Counted from the first letter of the stretch, positions 14,851 through 23,483 are shown. The stretch is 64,000 nucleotides of DNA from an uncultured Gardnerella sp. (GCA_947088155.1 CAMUFL010000007.1:1-64000); one strand, 5' to 3'. The notes: a model not told the origin generated them from the sequence alone. Made by a program: numbers and translations.

Positions 14851-15546
14851 ATGGCTAAGCGTTCTAAGAAGTATCGTGAAGCGGCTGAGAAGATCGACCG
14901 CAATAACCTGTACACCCCAGCTGAAGCTATCGCTTTGTTGCAGAGCATGCCAAAGCACGCTTTCGACGAGTCCGTTGAGGCTGTTATGCGCCTTAACGTG
15001 GATCCTCGCAAGGCTGATCAGTTGGTTCGTGGTGTTGTGAACTTGCCAAACGGCACCGGTAAAACCGCTAAGGTTTTGGTGTTCGCTCGTGGCCCAAAGG
15101 CTACTGAGGCTCAGGAAGCTGGCGCTGACATTGTTGGTGATGACGAGCTTATCGAAAAGGTTGCCGGTGGCTTCCTTGACTTCGATGCAGTCGTTGCAAC
15201 CCCAGACATGATGGGTAAGGTTGGTCGCTTGGGTCGTGTGCTCGGTCCTCGTAGCTTGATGCCAAACCCAAAGACTGGCACCGTGACTATGGATGTAGCC
15301 AAGGCTGTTGCTGACATTAAGGGCGGTAAGATTGAGTTCCGCGTGGATCGCCAGGGCAACCTGTCCTTCCTCTTCGGCAAGCTCTCCTTCGATGCTAAGG
15401 CTCTTGAAGAGAACTTCAAGGCTGTTGCTGACGAGATCCGTCGTTTGAAGCCAAGCACTATCAAGGGTCGCTACATCACGAAGGTAACTGTTACCTCCAC
15501 GATGGCTCCTGGCGTTCCAGTTGATATTGCCAGCATCGCTGCCTGA
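14851..15546 (+). CDS. rplA: 50S ribosomal protein L1
   Basis: L1 forms the ribosomal L1 stalk and usually represses its own operon by binding the leader mRNA. The 231 residues include the N-terminal KRSKKYREAAEKIDR, GPKATEAQEAGADIVG and RVLGPRSLMPNPKTGTVT, which are strongly conserved. AAAGGGAGTGTAGAA precedes the ATG. It is co-transcribed with rplK and followed by a strong terminator. Confidence 0.97.
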   Translation: MAKRSKKYREAAEKIDRNNLYTPAEAIALLQSMPKHAFDESVEAVMRLNVDPRKADQLVRGVVNLPNGTGKTAKVLVFARGPKATEAQEAGADIVGDDELIEKVAGGFLDFDAVVATPDMMGKVGRLGRVLGPRSLMPNPKTGTVTMDVAKAVADIKGGKIEFRVDRQGNLSFLFGKLSFDAKALEENFKAVADEIRRLKPSTIKGRYITKVTVTSTMAPGVPVDIASIAA

Positions 15547-15616
15547 TTTATTACTAGCGAGTTTGTGCGAAAGCATAGGCTTTACAAGGTAATAAGTTAA
15601 GTATTAAAGCTTATAA

Positions 15617-15671
15617 GCGCTGAAAATAGTGCGTGTTCACTTGTTGAATCGCATTATTTTTGGCGCTTTTT
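15617..15671 (+). terminator. Rho-independent terminator after rplA
   Basis: A long stem, GCGCTGAAAATAGTGCG with CGCATTATTTTTGGCGC, followed by TTTTTATTTTT. It ends the rplK-rplA transcript. Confidence 0.85.
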
Positions 15672-15775
15672 ATTTTTGCAACTTGGTTTTGTTGCAAATT
15701 TCGCAGGTGTATAATCGTCTTGGCTTACATTTTACGTATTGCGTTTAATTCGTATGTTGGTTTTGCATATGTGTT

Positions 15776-15849
15776 GTATGCGATTAGCGTATGTTTAGCG
15801 TATATGTTTCGCGTATGCGATTAGCGTATGTTTAGCGTATGCGCTTCGT
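15776..15849. repeat. 37-bp direct repeat, two units
   Basis: Two near-identical 37-bp units (15776-15812 and 15813-15849) built of smaller GCGTATG and TTAGCGTATG steps fill the region upstream of the CAP-domain gene. Apart from the rplA terminator, nothing else is visible in 15672-15895. Confidence 0.75.
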
Positions 15850-15895
15850 AATTGGTTGGCTGTTTTTAATCTTATGAAGAGTGAGGAGTGAAGGT

Positions 15896-17098
15896 ATGTT
15901 GAGAAACTCACATGCGTCCGCGTCTAAAAAGTTGATTGCCCTGCTTATTTCTGTTGCAATGTGCTTTGTAGTGTTGATTAGCACATCTAAAGTATCTCAT
16001 GCGGTTGAGGGTAGTGTTCGTAACGACGCTATTGCAAAGTATGTTTTATCGGAAGTTCGTAGAGTTAGAACTCTTTTCTACGATGATCCAAATATTCGCT
16101 ATAATAACATGTCTTTGAAGGATTATTTATCTACAAATAACATATCTAAAGAGCAATATGTTAATGGCATTCGATACGATTCTCGTTTGGAAGATGTGGC
16201 TGATCGTCGTGCTAGGGAAACTGTTCAGCATGGAAAAATTGGACATTTTGGTCCAGATGGTGTAAGTGAGCCAAGTTATCCGTATTATGCTTGGGCTGAA
16301 AATCTTGCATGGACTTCTGATGTCGCTGATGCTATGAAGATGTGGACTTTCGGCGAAAAAGATGCTCTTATTCAATCAGACGGTGAATGTAATCAAGAAG
16401 ACGGTCATCTTCATAATATTCTGAATCCAGATATTCATTCTTTTGCTTATGGTGAAGCTGATGATCAAGATGGCTATCCATATGTTCATGCATTGAGTAT
16501 GATTTATGATCCTGGAGATACTGATTATGAGTATGGAAAGCTCGGTGAAAAGTACGCTCCAGCTCCAGTTGAGCATTATCCTGTTTACCCTGATATTACC
16601 TACATTGTGCGCGATAACGATATTGCGGTTGGTGTAAATGCGTATTCTGATGATGAGCTTGAGTATCGTTTGCTTTCCTACAATTTGAATACTAAGCAGT
16701 GGGCTACTATTGCTGATTGGAATGGCGGTAATTGGGCTTCTTGGGTTACTAAACCAGGTGACTATTGGCTTAGGGCCGAAGTTCTTGATCCTGTATCCCA
16801 GAAGGTGATTGGCTCTAAGACAATTGCTTTCCGTTATCAGCGTCCAAACCAGACTGTTATTGATGGAACTTATGCTGCATGGCAGGGTAATCACGTTCTT
16901 CTTGGTGCTTCTACTAATAATCCTTATGGTTCTACCAAGATTAAGATTTATGATTACAACGCTAAGAAGTGGGTTGCTGGATTTAATGGTCCTTGGGCTT
17001 CGTGGTATCCACATCCAGGAATTTACTGGACTCATTTCGAAGCTTATGATGAGAACGGTAACTTGTCTGATGAAAGAACCTACGCTTTCGGCGTGTGA
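15896..17098 (+). CDS. Secreted CAP-domain (SCP/PR1-like) protein with duplicated C-terminal module
   Basis: A 400-residue exported protein. The start at 15896 is chosen over an in-frame GTG at 15881 because GAGGAGTGAAGGT precedes it. A signal peptide (about 1-38, ending SHAVEG) is followed by a CAP/SCP domain (about 45-205) with YDSRLEDVADRRA, GHFGPDG, AWAENLAW and HLHNILNPD, including the His and Glu positions of the CAP cavity. The C-terminal half has two related modules of about 75-85 residues, each with a DYWLRAE- or IYWTHFEAY-type strand, a WASW or WYPHPG segment, and a FRYQ or FGV end. Both modules are closely matched in the GH25 muramidase at 39 kb. No sorting motif is present, so the modules may bind the cell wall. 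Confidence 0.85.
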   Translation: MLRNSHASASKKLIALLISVAMCFVVLISTSKVSHAVEGSVRNDAIAKYVLSEVRRVRTLFYDDPNIRYNNMSLKDYLSTNNISKEQYVNGIRYDSRLEDVADRRARETVQHGKIGHFGPDGVSEPSYPYYAWAENLAWTSDVADAMKMWTFGEKDALIQSDGECNQEDGHLHNILNPDIHSFAYGEADDQDGYPYVHALSMIYDPGDTDYEYGKLGEKYAPAPVEHYPVYPDITYIVRDNDIAVGVNAYSDDELEYRLLSYNLNTKQWATIADWNGGNWASWVTKPGDYWLRAEVLDPVSQKVIGSKTIAFRYQRPNQTVIDGTYAAWQGNHVLLGASTNNPYGSTKIKIYDYNAKKWVAGFNGPWASWYPHPGIYWTHFEAYDENGNLSDERTYAFGV

Positions 17099-17125
17099 GA
17101 TTTTCAAAATATAATTTATTAAGCA

Positions 17126-17162
17126 AGTAGGGGACTGATTTGCGTCGGTTCCCTACTTTTTG
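17126..17162 (+). terminator. Rho-independent terminator after the CAP-domain gene
   Basis: A 9-bp stem AGTAGGGGA / TTCCCTACT with TTTTT immediately after. Confidence 0.85.
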
Positions 17163-17280
17163 TGTTATAGGCCAAAAGTGTGTAAAGCTAAGCTGATGAA
17201 TATTCTGCTGCATAGTCACAATACAAACACCGTTACTAACGCAGTCAACGAACTGAGAAAGTAACGCTCAAGCAGGTCGT

Positions 17281-17371
17281 CAGCTACAAACTCCGGATAA
17301 ATCTCCGGAAAATGTTCCATATTTGCGCAAATCCAGCTACAAAACCCAGGTAAATCTCCGGCAAATGTTCC
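17281..17371 (+). repeat. 53-bp units (family B) upstream of a family C pair
   Basis: One full 53-bp unit (ACAAACTCCGGATAAATCTC onwards) and a second truncated one with the GGCAAATGTTCCA core. They are followed by family C units at 17380-17471. Confidence 0.85.
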
Positions 17372-17379
17372 AAATCACT

Positions 17380-17471
17380 AAACCGACATTTCCTATACAG
17401 GCATGTAAAGAAAAAATCGAAATATAGCTGAAAAGCGATTAAAACTTTACAGTCATGTAAAGAAAAAATCG
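17380..17471 (+). repeat. 52-bp units (family C)
   Basis: Two units with ACTTTACAGTCATGTAAAG-type hairpins. They lie between the convergent CAP-domain and PucR-type genes. The first stem is degenerate (CTATAC / GTAAAG). Confidence 0.8.
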
Positions 17472-17822
17472 CGCGCTAAATCGCAGCGCTCAGGCAGGCG
17501 CTTTGACCGAGCTTGAAATCAACAGGATTTCAAGCTCCTTCAAAGCGTGATTTGGCTCAATTGTGAAGCACGGTGTGCTTCACATGCCAAATCAGCCGAA
17601 CGGCTACCAATAGCCGTGAGGAACAAGCGCACACCAACCACAACCCAATTTCTAAAACACAACCACACAGCTCTGCTCTGCCTTCGTCAATAGTGACGAA
17701 GGCAGGCCTCGCTTGCGTTGAAAGCACACTGTGCTTTCAGCCCTGAGCAAGCTCGGCGCTCCGAGTTGCCTTCGCGCGCTAAATTGCAGCGCTCAGGCAG
17801 GTCGTCGCGCATCTCGGATGCG
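17470..17822 (-). repeat. Variable-arm hairpin element (family A), copy 2, with direct-repeat ends
   Basis: About 350 bp bounded by two direct copies of GCGCGCTAAATCGCAGCGCT (17471 and, with one change, 17776). Between them lie at least five hairpins, including the nested pair CGCTTTGA/TTCAAAGCG with GAGCTTGAAATC/GATTTCAAGCTC, TGTGAAGCAC/GTGCTTCACA, CGGCTA/TAGCCG, CTGCCTTCGTC/GACGAAGGCAG and TTGAAAGCAC/GTGCTTTCAG. The minus strand is colinear over about 180 bp with copy 3 at 22.9 kb. Its end overlaps the last codons of the PucR-type regulator. Confidence 0.75.
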
Positions 17823-19163
17823 GCCGATTGTAATCGCAGTTTGCAGCACGTAAGCTGCGCGCGGATCCGTTGCATCCCAACCGGTGGTCTGCGCAACTTT
17901 GCGCAAACGATATCGCACAGTATTTGGATGCACATTCAGCTCGTGCGCAGTCTGATCAAGCGCGCCGCCAAAACGCAAGAACATATCAATAGTTTGCAAA
18001 GTCGGATCGTCATGACTGTAAGGTGCCAAGCTTTGATACACATTGTTGTACAAAGTATTAAAAGCCGTAGAATCCCCAATAAGTGCGCGCTCCGGAAGCA
18101 CATCATCCGCGTGAATAATCTGCGGCAACTGCTTAACCGATCCGGCAACAGCAATCGCAGCAAGAGTTGACGTAATCGCAGTCGCAATATTCTCAACGCC
18201 CTCAACAACGCCGCTTATGCAAATCGGCTTTTTAGAAGGCTCGAATACTTGGCACATTTTCTGCAAAGCCTGCTCGTTAGGATCTTCGCGAACTGCCAGC
18301 AAAATAATATGCGACGGAGTTGCGAAATAATCGGAAGCATTCTCGGCAGAAGCGTTTATGCTGCGCAAAGCTCCGGTCATGCGATTAAGCGCGCTGCTTT
18401 GTGCGCGATCAACTATGGCATCGTATGCATTGCAACTTCCCAACTGTGGCCAAATGTTGCGGCGCAAAGCATCCGTGTTATCCGGCGGCAAAGTTGGAGC
18501 CGGCTTGCGATTAGGGCCAGTATCCGGCGTTATGGTTGCGCCAAAAGTTCCGGCAATAACAACCATTTTTGGAGCGTCCGGCCACTGCAGCAAATGCATA
18601 AAAGCATTTACGCGACTGTCTGCAACGCCGTTCATTAAGCATGTGGAAATAAGCGTGTGCAAACGCAGGCGGGTGGCAGAGTCGAAAATTTGGCCGTCTA
18701 AAGAGTCAAAAATGCCGAAGTCCGTGGATTTAGGAGCAACCGGAAGTGGCGTAAAATGTGGTGCGGAATCGTTTTTTGCGGAATATTTGTTATCTTTGCT
18801 TTGACTTGAAGAATTTGAAGAAAGCCTGTGCCACAAATGGTGTCGTCGCTTTTCTTCTCCGCCTTCTTTTGATGATGACGGCGAAGTTTCTTTCGATTTG
18901 CTTGTTTGGTTTTCTTCGCCAGATTTAGTTACTGCGGGCGAATTTTGATAATTCTTAGTTTCGGCAGCTTGTACTCCGGCTATTAACGAAAGAAAATCAA
19001 AATTTTCATTAGACGCAGCGGAATTATTGGACGCTACTGAATCGCTAGACGCATCTGAATTATTAGACGCTACAGACGCTACAGACGCTACAGATTCTAC
19101 GGACTCTACAGGCGCGCTCTCGCCGTCCGTTTGCGCAAACTGCTGTGTATGCTTCTCGTCCAT
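17793..19163 (-). CDS. PucR/CdaR-type helix-turn-helix transcriptional regulator
   Basis: A 456-residue regulator. The C-terminal HTH reads LDQTAHELNVHPNTVRYRLR, the signature of the PucR/CdaR family. The first 125 residues are a low-complexity Ser/Ala/Val/Asn region with repeated SVASVASNN units, and the middle part has no recognised domain. The stop and last five residues (ARRPA) come from the family A element. It lies divergent from nothing obvious but upstream of the biotin and Fas I block; a PucR-like protein controls fatty-acid genes in some actinobacteria, so a role in fas control is possible but unproven. Confidence 0.8.
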   Translation of the reverse strand: MDEKHTQQFAQTDGESAPVESVESVASVASVASNNSDASSDSVASNNSAASNENFDFLSLIAGVQAAETKNYQNSPAVTKSGEENQTSKSKETSPSSSKEGGEEKRRHHLWHRLSSNSSSQSKDNKYSAKNDSAPHFTPLPVAPKSTDFGIFDSLDGQIFDSATRLRLHTLISTCLMNGVADSRVNAFMHLLQWPDAPKMVVIAGTFGATITPDTGPNRKPAPTLPPDNTDALRRNIWPQLGSCNAYDAIVDRAQSSALNRMTGALRSINASAENASDYFATPSHIILLAVREDPNEQALQKMCQVFEPSKKPICISGVVEGVENIATAITSTLAAIAVAGSVKQLPQIIHADDVLPERALIGDSTAFNTLYNNVYQSLAPYSHDDPTLQTIDMFLRFGGALDQTAHELNVHPNTVRYRLRKVAQTTGWDATDPRAAYVLQTAITIGRIRDARRPA

Positions 19164-19244
19164 GTTACGCCTTTAGTCGCATTTATAAATTGTTAATAAC
19201 AAATCATCAACAATAAACCATAAATAATAAAAGTTAATAATTTG

Positions 19245-21839
19245 CTAACAACATTTACTATTATAGCGCGATTGAGTAACAGTATCCCGCCAAAAAGTTA
19301 GCAGCACAAAGCAAAACGCGAAAGCCAACGGAAGCATATGCCGCTCAAAATTATTCGCAGGAGCCATAATCATCACTCCCACAAGCAACGCAAGCGGAAT
19401 ATGCCAAAGCACAGTGCGCCAGCGACGAAGCACAATTTCTGCAACGCCAATCATAAGCGTAAAAATCACAAAAGTATTGCCGTGAATTGGCCAGCTTACA
19501 ACCGGCACGTCGCTAAAAGTGCTAATTGACGAAGCTAATTGCGAGCGCCACTGCGGATTCCAATACTTAATCCATTCGGAATTGTGAATATTATCCGTGT
19601 CAATATAGTATTCAGGGCCAACGTAAGGGCGGTCAAAAATGTCGAAATAGCCGTAGGTTTTTGCAAGAAAAGCGTCGGTTGCAACGAGCGGACTATGCGT
19701 AACAATCTGCCACCAAGCAAGATTAAGCTTTTTAATATTGTCGCGCGTAACGTAACGCCAACGATAGCTGACTTTTTTCGACTGCAATCCGGAAGATTTC
19801 ACAGGGTCGGCATCGTAAGGTTTATAAGCTTCGGCTGTTTGGTCGAGGTTAAAAATAGGGGCGATAATGCGTTTTGCGCTTTTAGGGATGCTGTGCGGGT
19901 CTAGCTTAGCAACGCGCGCAATTTGCTGCAACTGAATGCCGCGGCTTTCAATAGGATCGCCGTTAATAATCGCGCCGCTTGAAATAAGAAGAAGCAGCGC
20001 GCCGTGAATAATAATCGTTGGAAGAAGAAGGGCGCAAAGCCACAAGCGCCAACGTTTGCGCTCAAATATAAGCAAAAGCACGCATTGTATTAGCAAAATG
20101 TACCACGCATATTTTGCGGCAATAAGCATAACGCAGACGGAAATAATAAGCTCTAAAACGGTGTGCCAGCGGAGTTTTTGTGGGGAAGATGCGGTTTTGG
20201 TGGAAGTTTTTGCGGAAGTTGCGGAAACTGCGCAATTTTTAGTTTGACTAATTTCGTAATTTATGCCGAACCACCAAAGAAAAGCAAAAGCAAAAAGCGG
20301 TGATTTTGTAAGCGCAATAGTTGAGCACACAATCAGCGGATTAAGCAGAAACATTACGATTACTGCAAATCTTGCAAAAAGCGGAGTTGATTGCGCGGCT
20401 GTTGATTGCGCGGCTGTTGATTGCGAATCTAACTTTTGTGCGTCTACTTTTTGCGAATCTAACTTTTGTGCGTCTACTTTTTGCGAATCTAACTTTGCGC
20501 ATTTAAGCCACGAACGATTCAAAAAACGGTTAGCAGTAGCGGCAGCGCACCAAGCGGCAAACACGAATTGCGCAAACGCAAGAAGTACAATTCCGGCATC
20601 GTTGGAATCGGTAAAATAGCGCGAAACTGCGGTTATGGCACCGTAAATAACAGTTAAAACAATATTGTGCTGATCGGTTAAATATGTTGGTTTAGAAGGC
20701 CAAAGGTAGTGCGCGGTTGGGTAAATATCCATTGGCACGAAGCTAAAGAAGCCAATATAAGGCTGCTCAAGGCCGGTGACCTTGTTCCAAGCCCAACTGT
20801 ATTCGCGGATTTGCGAGCAAATGTCGGCGCCGTACGCAGCTAGGAGCGTAACCGGAGCCCAAAGCCAGCCTAGGAAAAAAGTTAGGAGAAGATTTCGGCG
20901 ATTTCGCGTGGAATGCTTAATAAACCAGCGTGCAGCGTTAGAAAAATGCTTTGCGAAAGTGCGTATTAAGCGGTGGGTTGCGCGAGTGTGGCGCTTTTTG
21001 AGTTTGGTGGTTTCGGTTTTGCGCTTTTCGGATTTGCTTTCTTGGGATTTGCTTTTTTCTGTTTTGCGCTTTTTGCTAAAAATCGACTTAACCCACGCAC
21101 CAAAACGGCTGTATTGTTTAGGAAAAGCCGCATGTTTTCCGTAATAAATAATCGTCCACAAAATAATTGCGTATATTGCAAACGCGGCAACAAAAATCAG
21201 CGCATTAATCCAAGAAAAATCGGCAATCGAACCTAAATGAACCTTAATGTCTTGGTTGCGAAAGATTGGGCCGAGGCTTGTGCAAAGTGCAAGAATCAAG
21301 CAAAGTATTGCTGAAAGTGCAGTGCATGTTATGCGAGAAATTCCCGGCGTTTGTAGCTGCTTCAGTCGATTTTTGGAACATTTGCCGGAGATTTTCCTGG
21401 TTTTGTCGCTGCTTTGGCTGGTTTGTGGAACATTTTCCGTGTAATTTTCTGGCGTTTGTCGCTGTGTTGGCTGGTTTGTGGAACATTTGCCGTGTAATTT
21501 TCCGGCGTTTGTCGCTGCTTCAGTCGATTTTTGGAACATTTGCCGGAAAATTCCCGGCGTTTGTAGCTGCTTCAGTCGATTTTTGGAACATTTGCCGGAG
21601 ATTTTCCTGGTTTTGTCGCTGCTTTGGCTGGTTTGTGGAACATTTTCCGTGTAATTTTCTGGCGTTTGTCGCTGTGTTGGCTGGTTTGTGGAACATTTTC
21701 CGTGTAATTTTCTGGCGTTTGTCGCTGTTTTGGCAGATTTGATTGAGTTGCAGGATTCGCAGGTTTCGTTGGTTTCGTTGTATTCGCTACGCGTGCTACG
21801 TGCGTCATTTGTGCTACGTGCGTTACGTGCGCTATTCAT
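19245..21839 (-). CDS. Polytopic membrane protein (DUF6020-like) with a repeat-encoded N-terminus
   Basis: An 864-residue protein, starting at the ATG preceded by AGCAGGTGTTGATT. Residues from about 30 to 175 are the translation of a 53-bp family B array and look like nothing else. After that come 10 or more membrane helices: ALSAILCLILALCTSLG, a FAAFAIYAIILWTI-like segment, then others up to the end. A cytosolic-looking loop has a 10-residue repeat (QKVDAQKLDS) encoded by 30-bp direct repeats near 20390-20495. Motifs such as YIGFFSFVPMDIYPTAHYLW and NTFVIFTLMIGVAEIVLRRW recall bifidobacterial membrane proteins of unknown function annotated DUF6020. If the true start lies after the array, the protein is about 690 residues. 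Confidence 0.7.
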   Translation of the reverse strand: MNSARNARSTNDARSTRSEYNETNETCESCNSIKSAKTATNARKLHGKCSTNQPTQRQTPENYTENVPQTSQSSDKTRKISGKCSKNRLKQLQTPGIFRQMFQKSTEAATNAGKLHGKCSTNQPTQRQTPENYTENVPQTSQSSDKTRKISGKCSKNRLKQLQTPGISRITCTALSAILCLILALCTSLGPIFRNQDIKVHLGSIADFSWINALIFVAAFAIYAIILWTIIYYGKHAAFPKQYSRFGAWVKSIFSKKRKTEKSKSQESKSEKRKTETTKLKKRHTRATHRLIRTFAKHFSNAARWFIKHSTRNRRNLLLTFFLGWLWAPVTLLAAYGADICSQIREYSWAWNKVTGLEQPYIGFFSFVPMDIYPTAHYLWPSKPTYLTDQHNIVLTVIYGAITAVSRYFTDSNDAGIVLLAFAQFVFAAWCAAATANRFLNRSWLKCAKLDSQKVDAQKLDSQKVDAQKLDSQSTAAQSTAAQSTPLFARFAVIVMFLLNPLIVCSTIALTKSPLFAFAFLWWFGINYEISQTKNCAVSATSAKTSTKTASSPQKLRWHTVLELIISVCVMLIAAKYAWYILLIQCVLLLIFERKRWRLWLCALLLPTIIIHGALLLLISSGAIINGDPIESRGIQLQQIARVAKLDPHSIPKSAKRIIAPIFNLDQTAEAYKPYDADPVKSSGLQSKKVSYRWRYVTRDNIKKLNLAWWQIVTHSPLVATDAFLAKTYGYFDIFDRPYVGPEYYIDTDNIHNSEWIKYWNPQWRSQLASSISTFSDVPVVSWPIHGNTFVIFTLMIGVAEIVLRRWRTVLWHIPLALLVGVMIMAPANNFERHMLPLAFAFCFVLLTFWRDTVTQSRYNSKCC
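21340..21735 (-). repeat. 53-bp array (family B) inside the membrane-protein coding sequence
   Basis: About seven units of 52-53 bp in minus orientation, with a higher-order repeat of about 210 bp. Because 53 is not a multiple of three, successive units are read in three different frames, giving KCSTNQ, ENVPQTSQ and QMFQKST versions. None contains a stop codon on this strand. Confidence 0.9.
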
Positions 21840-21955
21840 AATCAACACCTGCTTAAAAAATTTAATAAAACTGCACATATGCTCATAAAAACTGACTTAT
21901 CGACACAGTCGAAGCAACCAGAGCATAAGCACATAATCTGATGTAAATTATACAT

Positions 21956-22882
21956 ATGACTACTTTTTCTTCGCAAAGTGTGGCATCATTGCCGCGTACA
22001 TCGTCTGCAGCGGATTCCACAATTCTTTTCGATATTACTGATTCTACGCAAAATATTGCGCGAGAAATGATACAAAATCACAAAATTTCCGACAGAGCCG
22101 ACGGAAAGCCGCCAATTTACGCAATCGCAGCAAACTCGCAAACAGCAGGACGCGGCAGACTCGGGCGCGCGTGGGTGAGTAGGCCGGGAGAAAGTTTCCT
22201 AGTATCCTTCGTAACTTTGCTGCCAAAAACGATTGTTATGGACGAAAATCGAAACGGATGGTTGCCAATAATTGCAGGGCTTTCGGCGCGAGATGCGCTG
22301 CTGGAAACCTTCAAAGAGTGCGGAAGTGAGCCGATGCACGGCAACGAATGTGTGCTAAAACTCAAGTGGCCGAACGACGTATTTTTGCACGACTGCAAAG
22401 AAGGCGGAATTTTAACGGAAATCGTGGCGGTGCCGGATCGAAGCGACGTTGTTGGAGTGGTTTTTGGAATCGGATTGAATCTCAACGTGCCGCAAGAAGT
22501 GCTGCCGATTAAAATGGCAACTTCGCTGCAAATGCACATGACTGCGCTGCCGGAAGCGGAAGAATTGAGAGACAGGATTGCGGCGAAAATCGTTGATAGA
22601 TTGCGCTCGCGACTGTGCGATTTTATGCGCGATATTAAGTGTGATATTAAGCGCGACTACGCAAGTAATTGCGCCGGTTTGCTTAAGGAGCTAAGCGACG
22701 TGTGCTGGACGCTTGGTCGCGAAGTGAATGTGCATCCGGTTGACGGGCGCGTGGTGACTGGAACGGCTGTGCGCATTGGGGAAGATGCTTCGCTTACGAT
22801 TCGGGAAGATTCCGGCGAGGAGATTGTGGTTAAAAGCGGCGATGTGCAAGCCGTTGCGTATGAAGCGCGACGACCTGCTTGA
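21956..22882 (+). CDS. birA: Biotin--[acetyl-CoA-carboxylase] ligase
   Basis: Attaches biotin to the carboxylase biotin-carrier domain via biotinyl-AMP. The 308 residues show the catalytic GRGRLGRAW loop (from residue 65), catalytic Lys137 in LKWPNDVFL, the GGILTEI strand and a C-terminal SH3-like domain. There is no N-terminal winged helix, so this is a group I enzyme that should not act as a repressor. No ribosome site is seen; TAAATTATACAT directly before the ATG could give a leaderless transcript. The last residues ARRPA and the stop come from the family A element. bioY and accA3 are close by. Confidence 0.93.
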   Translation: MTTFSSQSVASLPRTSSAADSTILFDITDSTQNIAREMIQNHKISDRADGKPPIYAIAANSQTAGRGRLGRAWVSRPGESFLVSFVTLLPKTIVMDENRNGWLPIIAGLSARDALLETFKECGSEPMHGNECVLKLKWPNDVFLHDCKEGGILTEIVAVPDRSDVVGVVFGIGLNLNVPQEVLPIKMATSLQMHMTALPEAEELRDRIAAKIVDRLRSRLCDFMRDIKCDIKRDYASNCAGLLKELSDVCWTLGREVNVHPVDGRVVTGTAVRIGEDASLTIREDSGEEIVVKSGDVQAVAYEARRPA

Positions 22883-23084
22883 GCGCTGCGATTTAGCGCG
22901 CGAAAGCAATTCGGAGCGCCGAGCTTGCTCAGGGTTGAAAGCACGGTGTGCTTTCAACGCAAGCGAGGTCTGCCTGCGTCAATAAAGACGCAGGCAGGGC
23001 AGGTTAGTGTGACTGTGCTTTAGAAATTAGGTTGTGTTTTGTGTGCGCTGACGACCTGCTTGAGCGCTGCGATTTAGCGCGCGA
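22866..23084 (+). repeat. Variable-arm hairpin element (family A), copy 3, with direct-repeat ends
   Basis: Bounded by two direct copies of GACGACCTGCTTGAGCGCTG followed by CGATTTAGCGCGCGA (22868 and 23049). Internal hairpins are TTGAAAGCAC/GTGCTTTCAA and CTGCCTGCGTC/GACGCAGGCAG. The second hairpin differs from copy 2 by a G-C to T-A pair change in both arms. The left end overlaps the last codons of birA. Confidence 0.75.
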
Positions 23085-23087
23085 CAA

Positions 23088-23162
23088 CAAACGCCGGGAA
23101 AATTCCCGGTGTTTGTCGCTGTTTTGACAGTTTTATGAAACATTTGCCGGAATTTTACCTCG
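23088..23162. repeat. Family B units, 23.1 kb
   Basis: Contains CCGGGAAAATTCCCGG and the minus-orientation TTTGTCGCTG..GAAACATTTGCCGGAATTTTACC core. It is followed without gap by another 53-bp tandem. Confidence 0.75.
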
Positions 23163-23164
23163 TG

Positions 23165-23289
23165 TTTGTGGACTTGGGTTGGGTGCATGTACACAAAAGC
23201 GCGCATGGTTCCTCGGATTTGTGGACTTGGGTTGGGTGCATGTACACAAAAGCGCGCATAGTTCCTCGGATTTGTGGACTTGGGTTGGT
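23165..23289 (+). repeat. 53-bp tandem repeat of a different sequence, two units and a partial
   Basis: Units at 23165-23217 and 23218-23270 start TTTGTGGACTTGGGTTGGGT and contain GTGCATGTACAC. They have the same length as family B and join it directly, but the stem region differs. A family A fragment (GCTCAGGCAGGTCGTCGCGC) follows at 23330-23350. Confidence 0.8.
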
Positions 23290-23368
23290 TGTAACGCCTC
23301 GCGCGGATTACGCGCGCGCTGTGCTGCGCTCAGGCAGGTCGTCGCGCAAATGCGCGGTAACCTTATAC

Positions 23369-23465
23369 AAAACGACATTTCCTTTACGTTGTTGCAAAGG
23401 AAATGTCGTTTTTCTGCGGTATTTCGTTATTTTCTTTACAGTCGTGTAAAGAAAATGTCGTTTTT
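23369..23465. repeat. Family C palindromes between birA and bioY
   Basis: A 17-bp perfect inverted repeat, AAAACGACATTTCCTTT at 23369-23385 with its complement at 23396-23412, and a second stem TTTTCTTTAC/GTAAAGAAAA. Both are T-rich on both sides and could terminate transcription from either side of this convergent pair. Confidence 0.8.
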
Positions 23466-23483
23466 TGCTATATGAAGTTTCCG

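Noticed and set aside
17470..17822. Family A element as a retron or group II intron
   Set aside because: No reverse transcriptase is nearby and the length is too short. Only hairpins and direct-repeat ends are visible.
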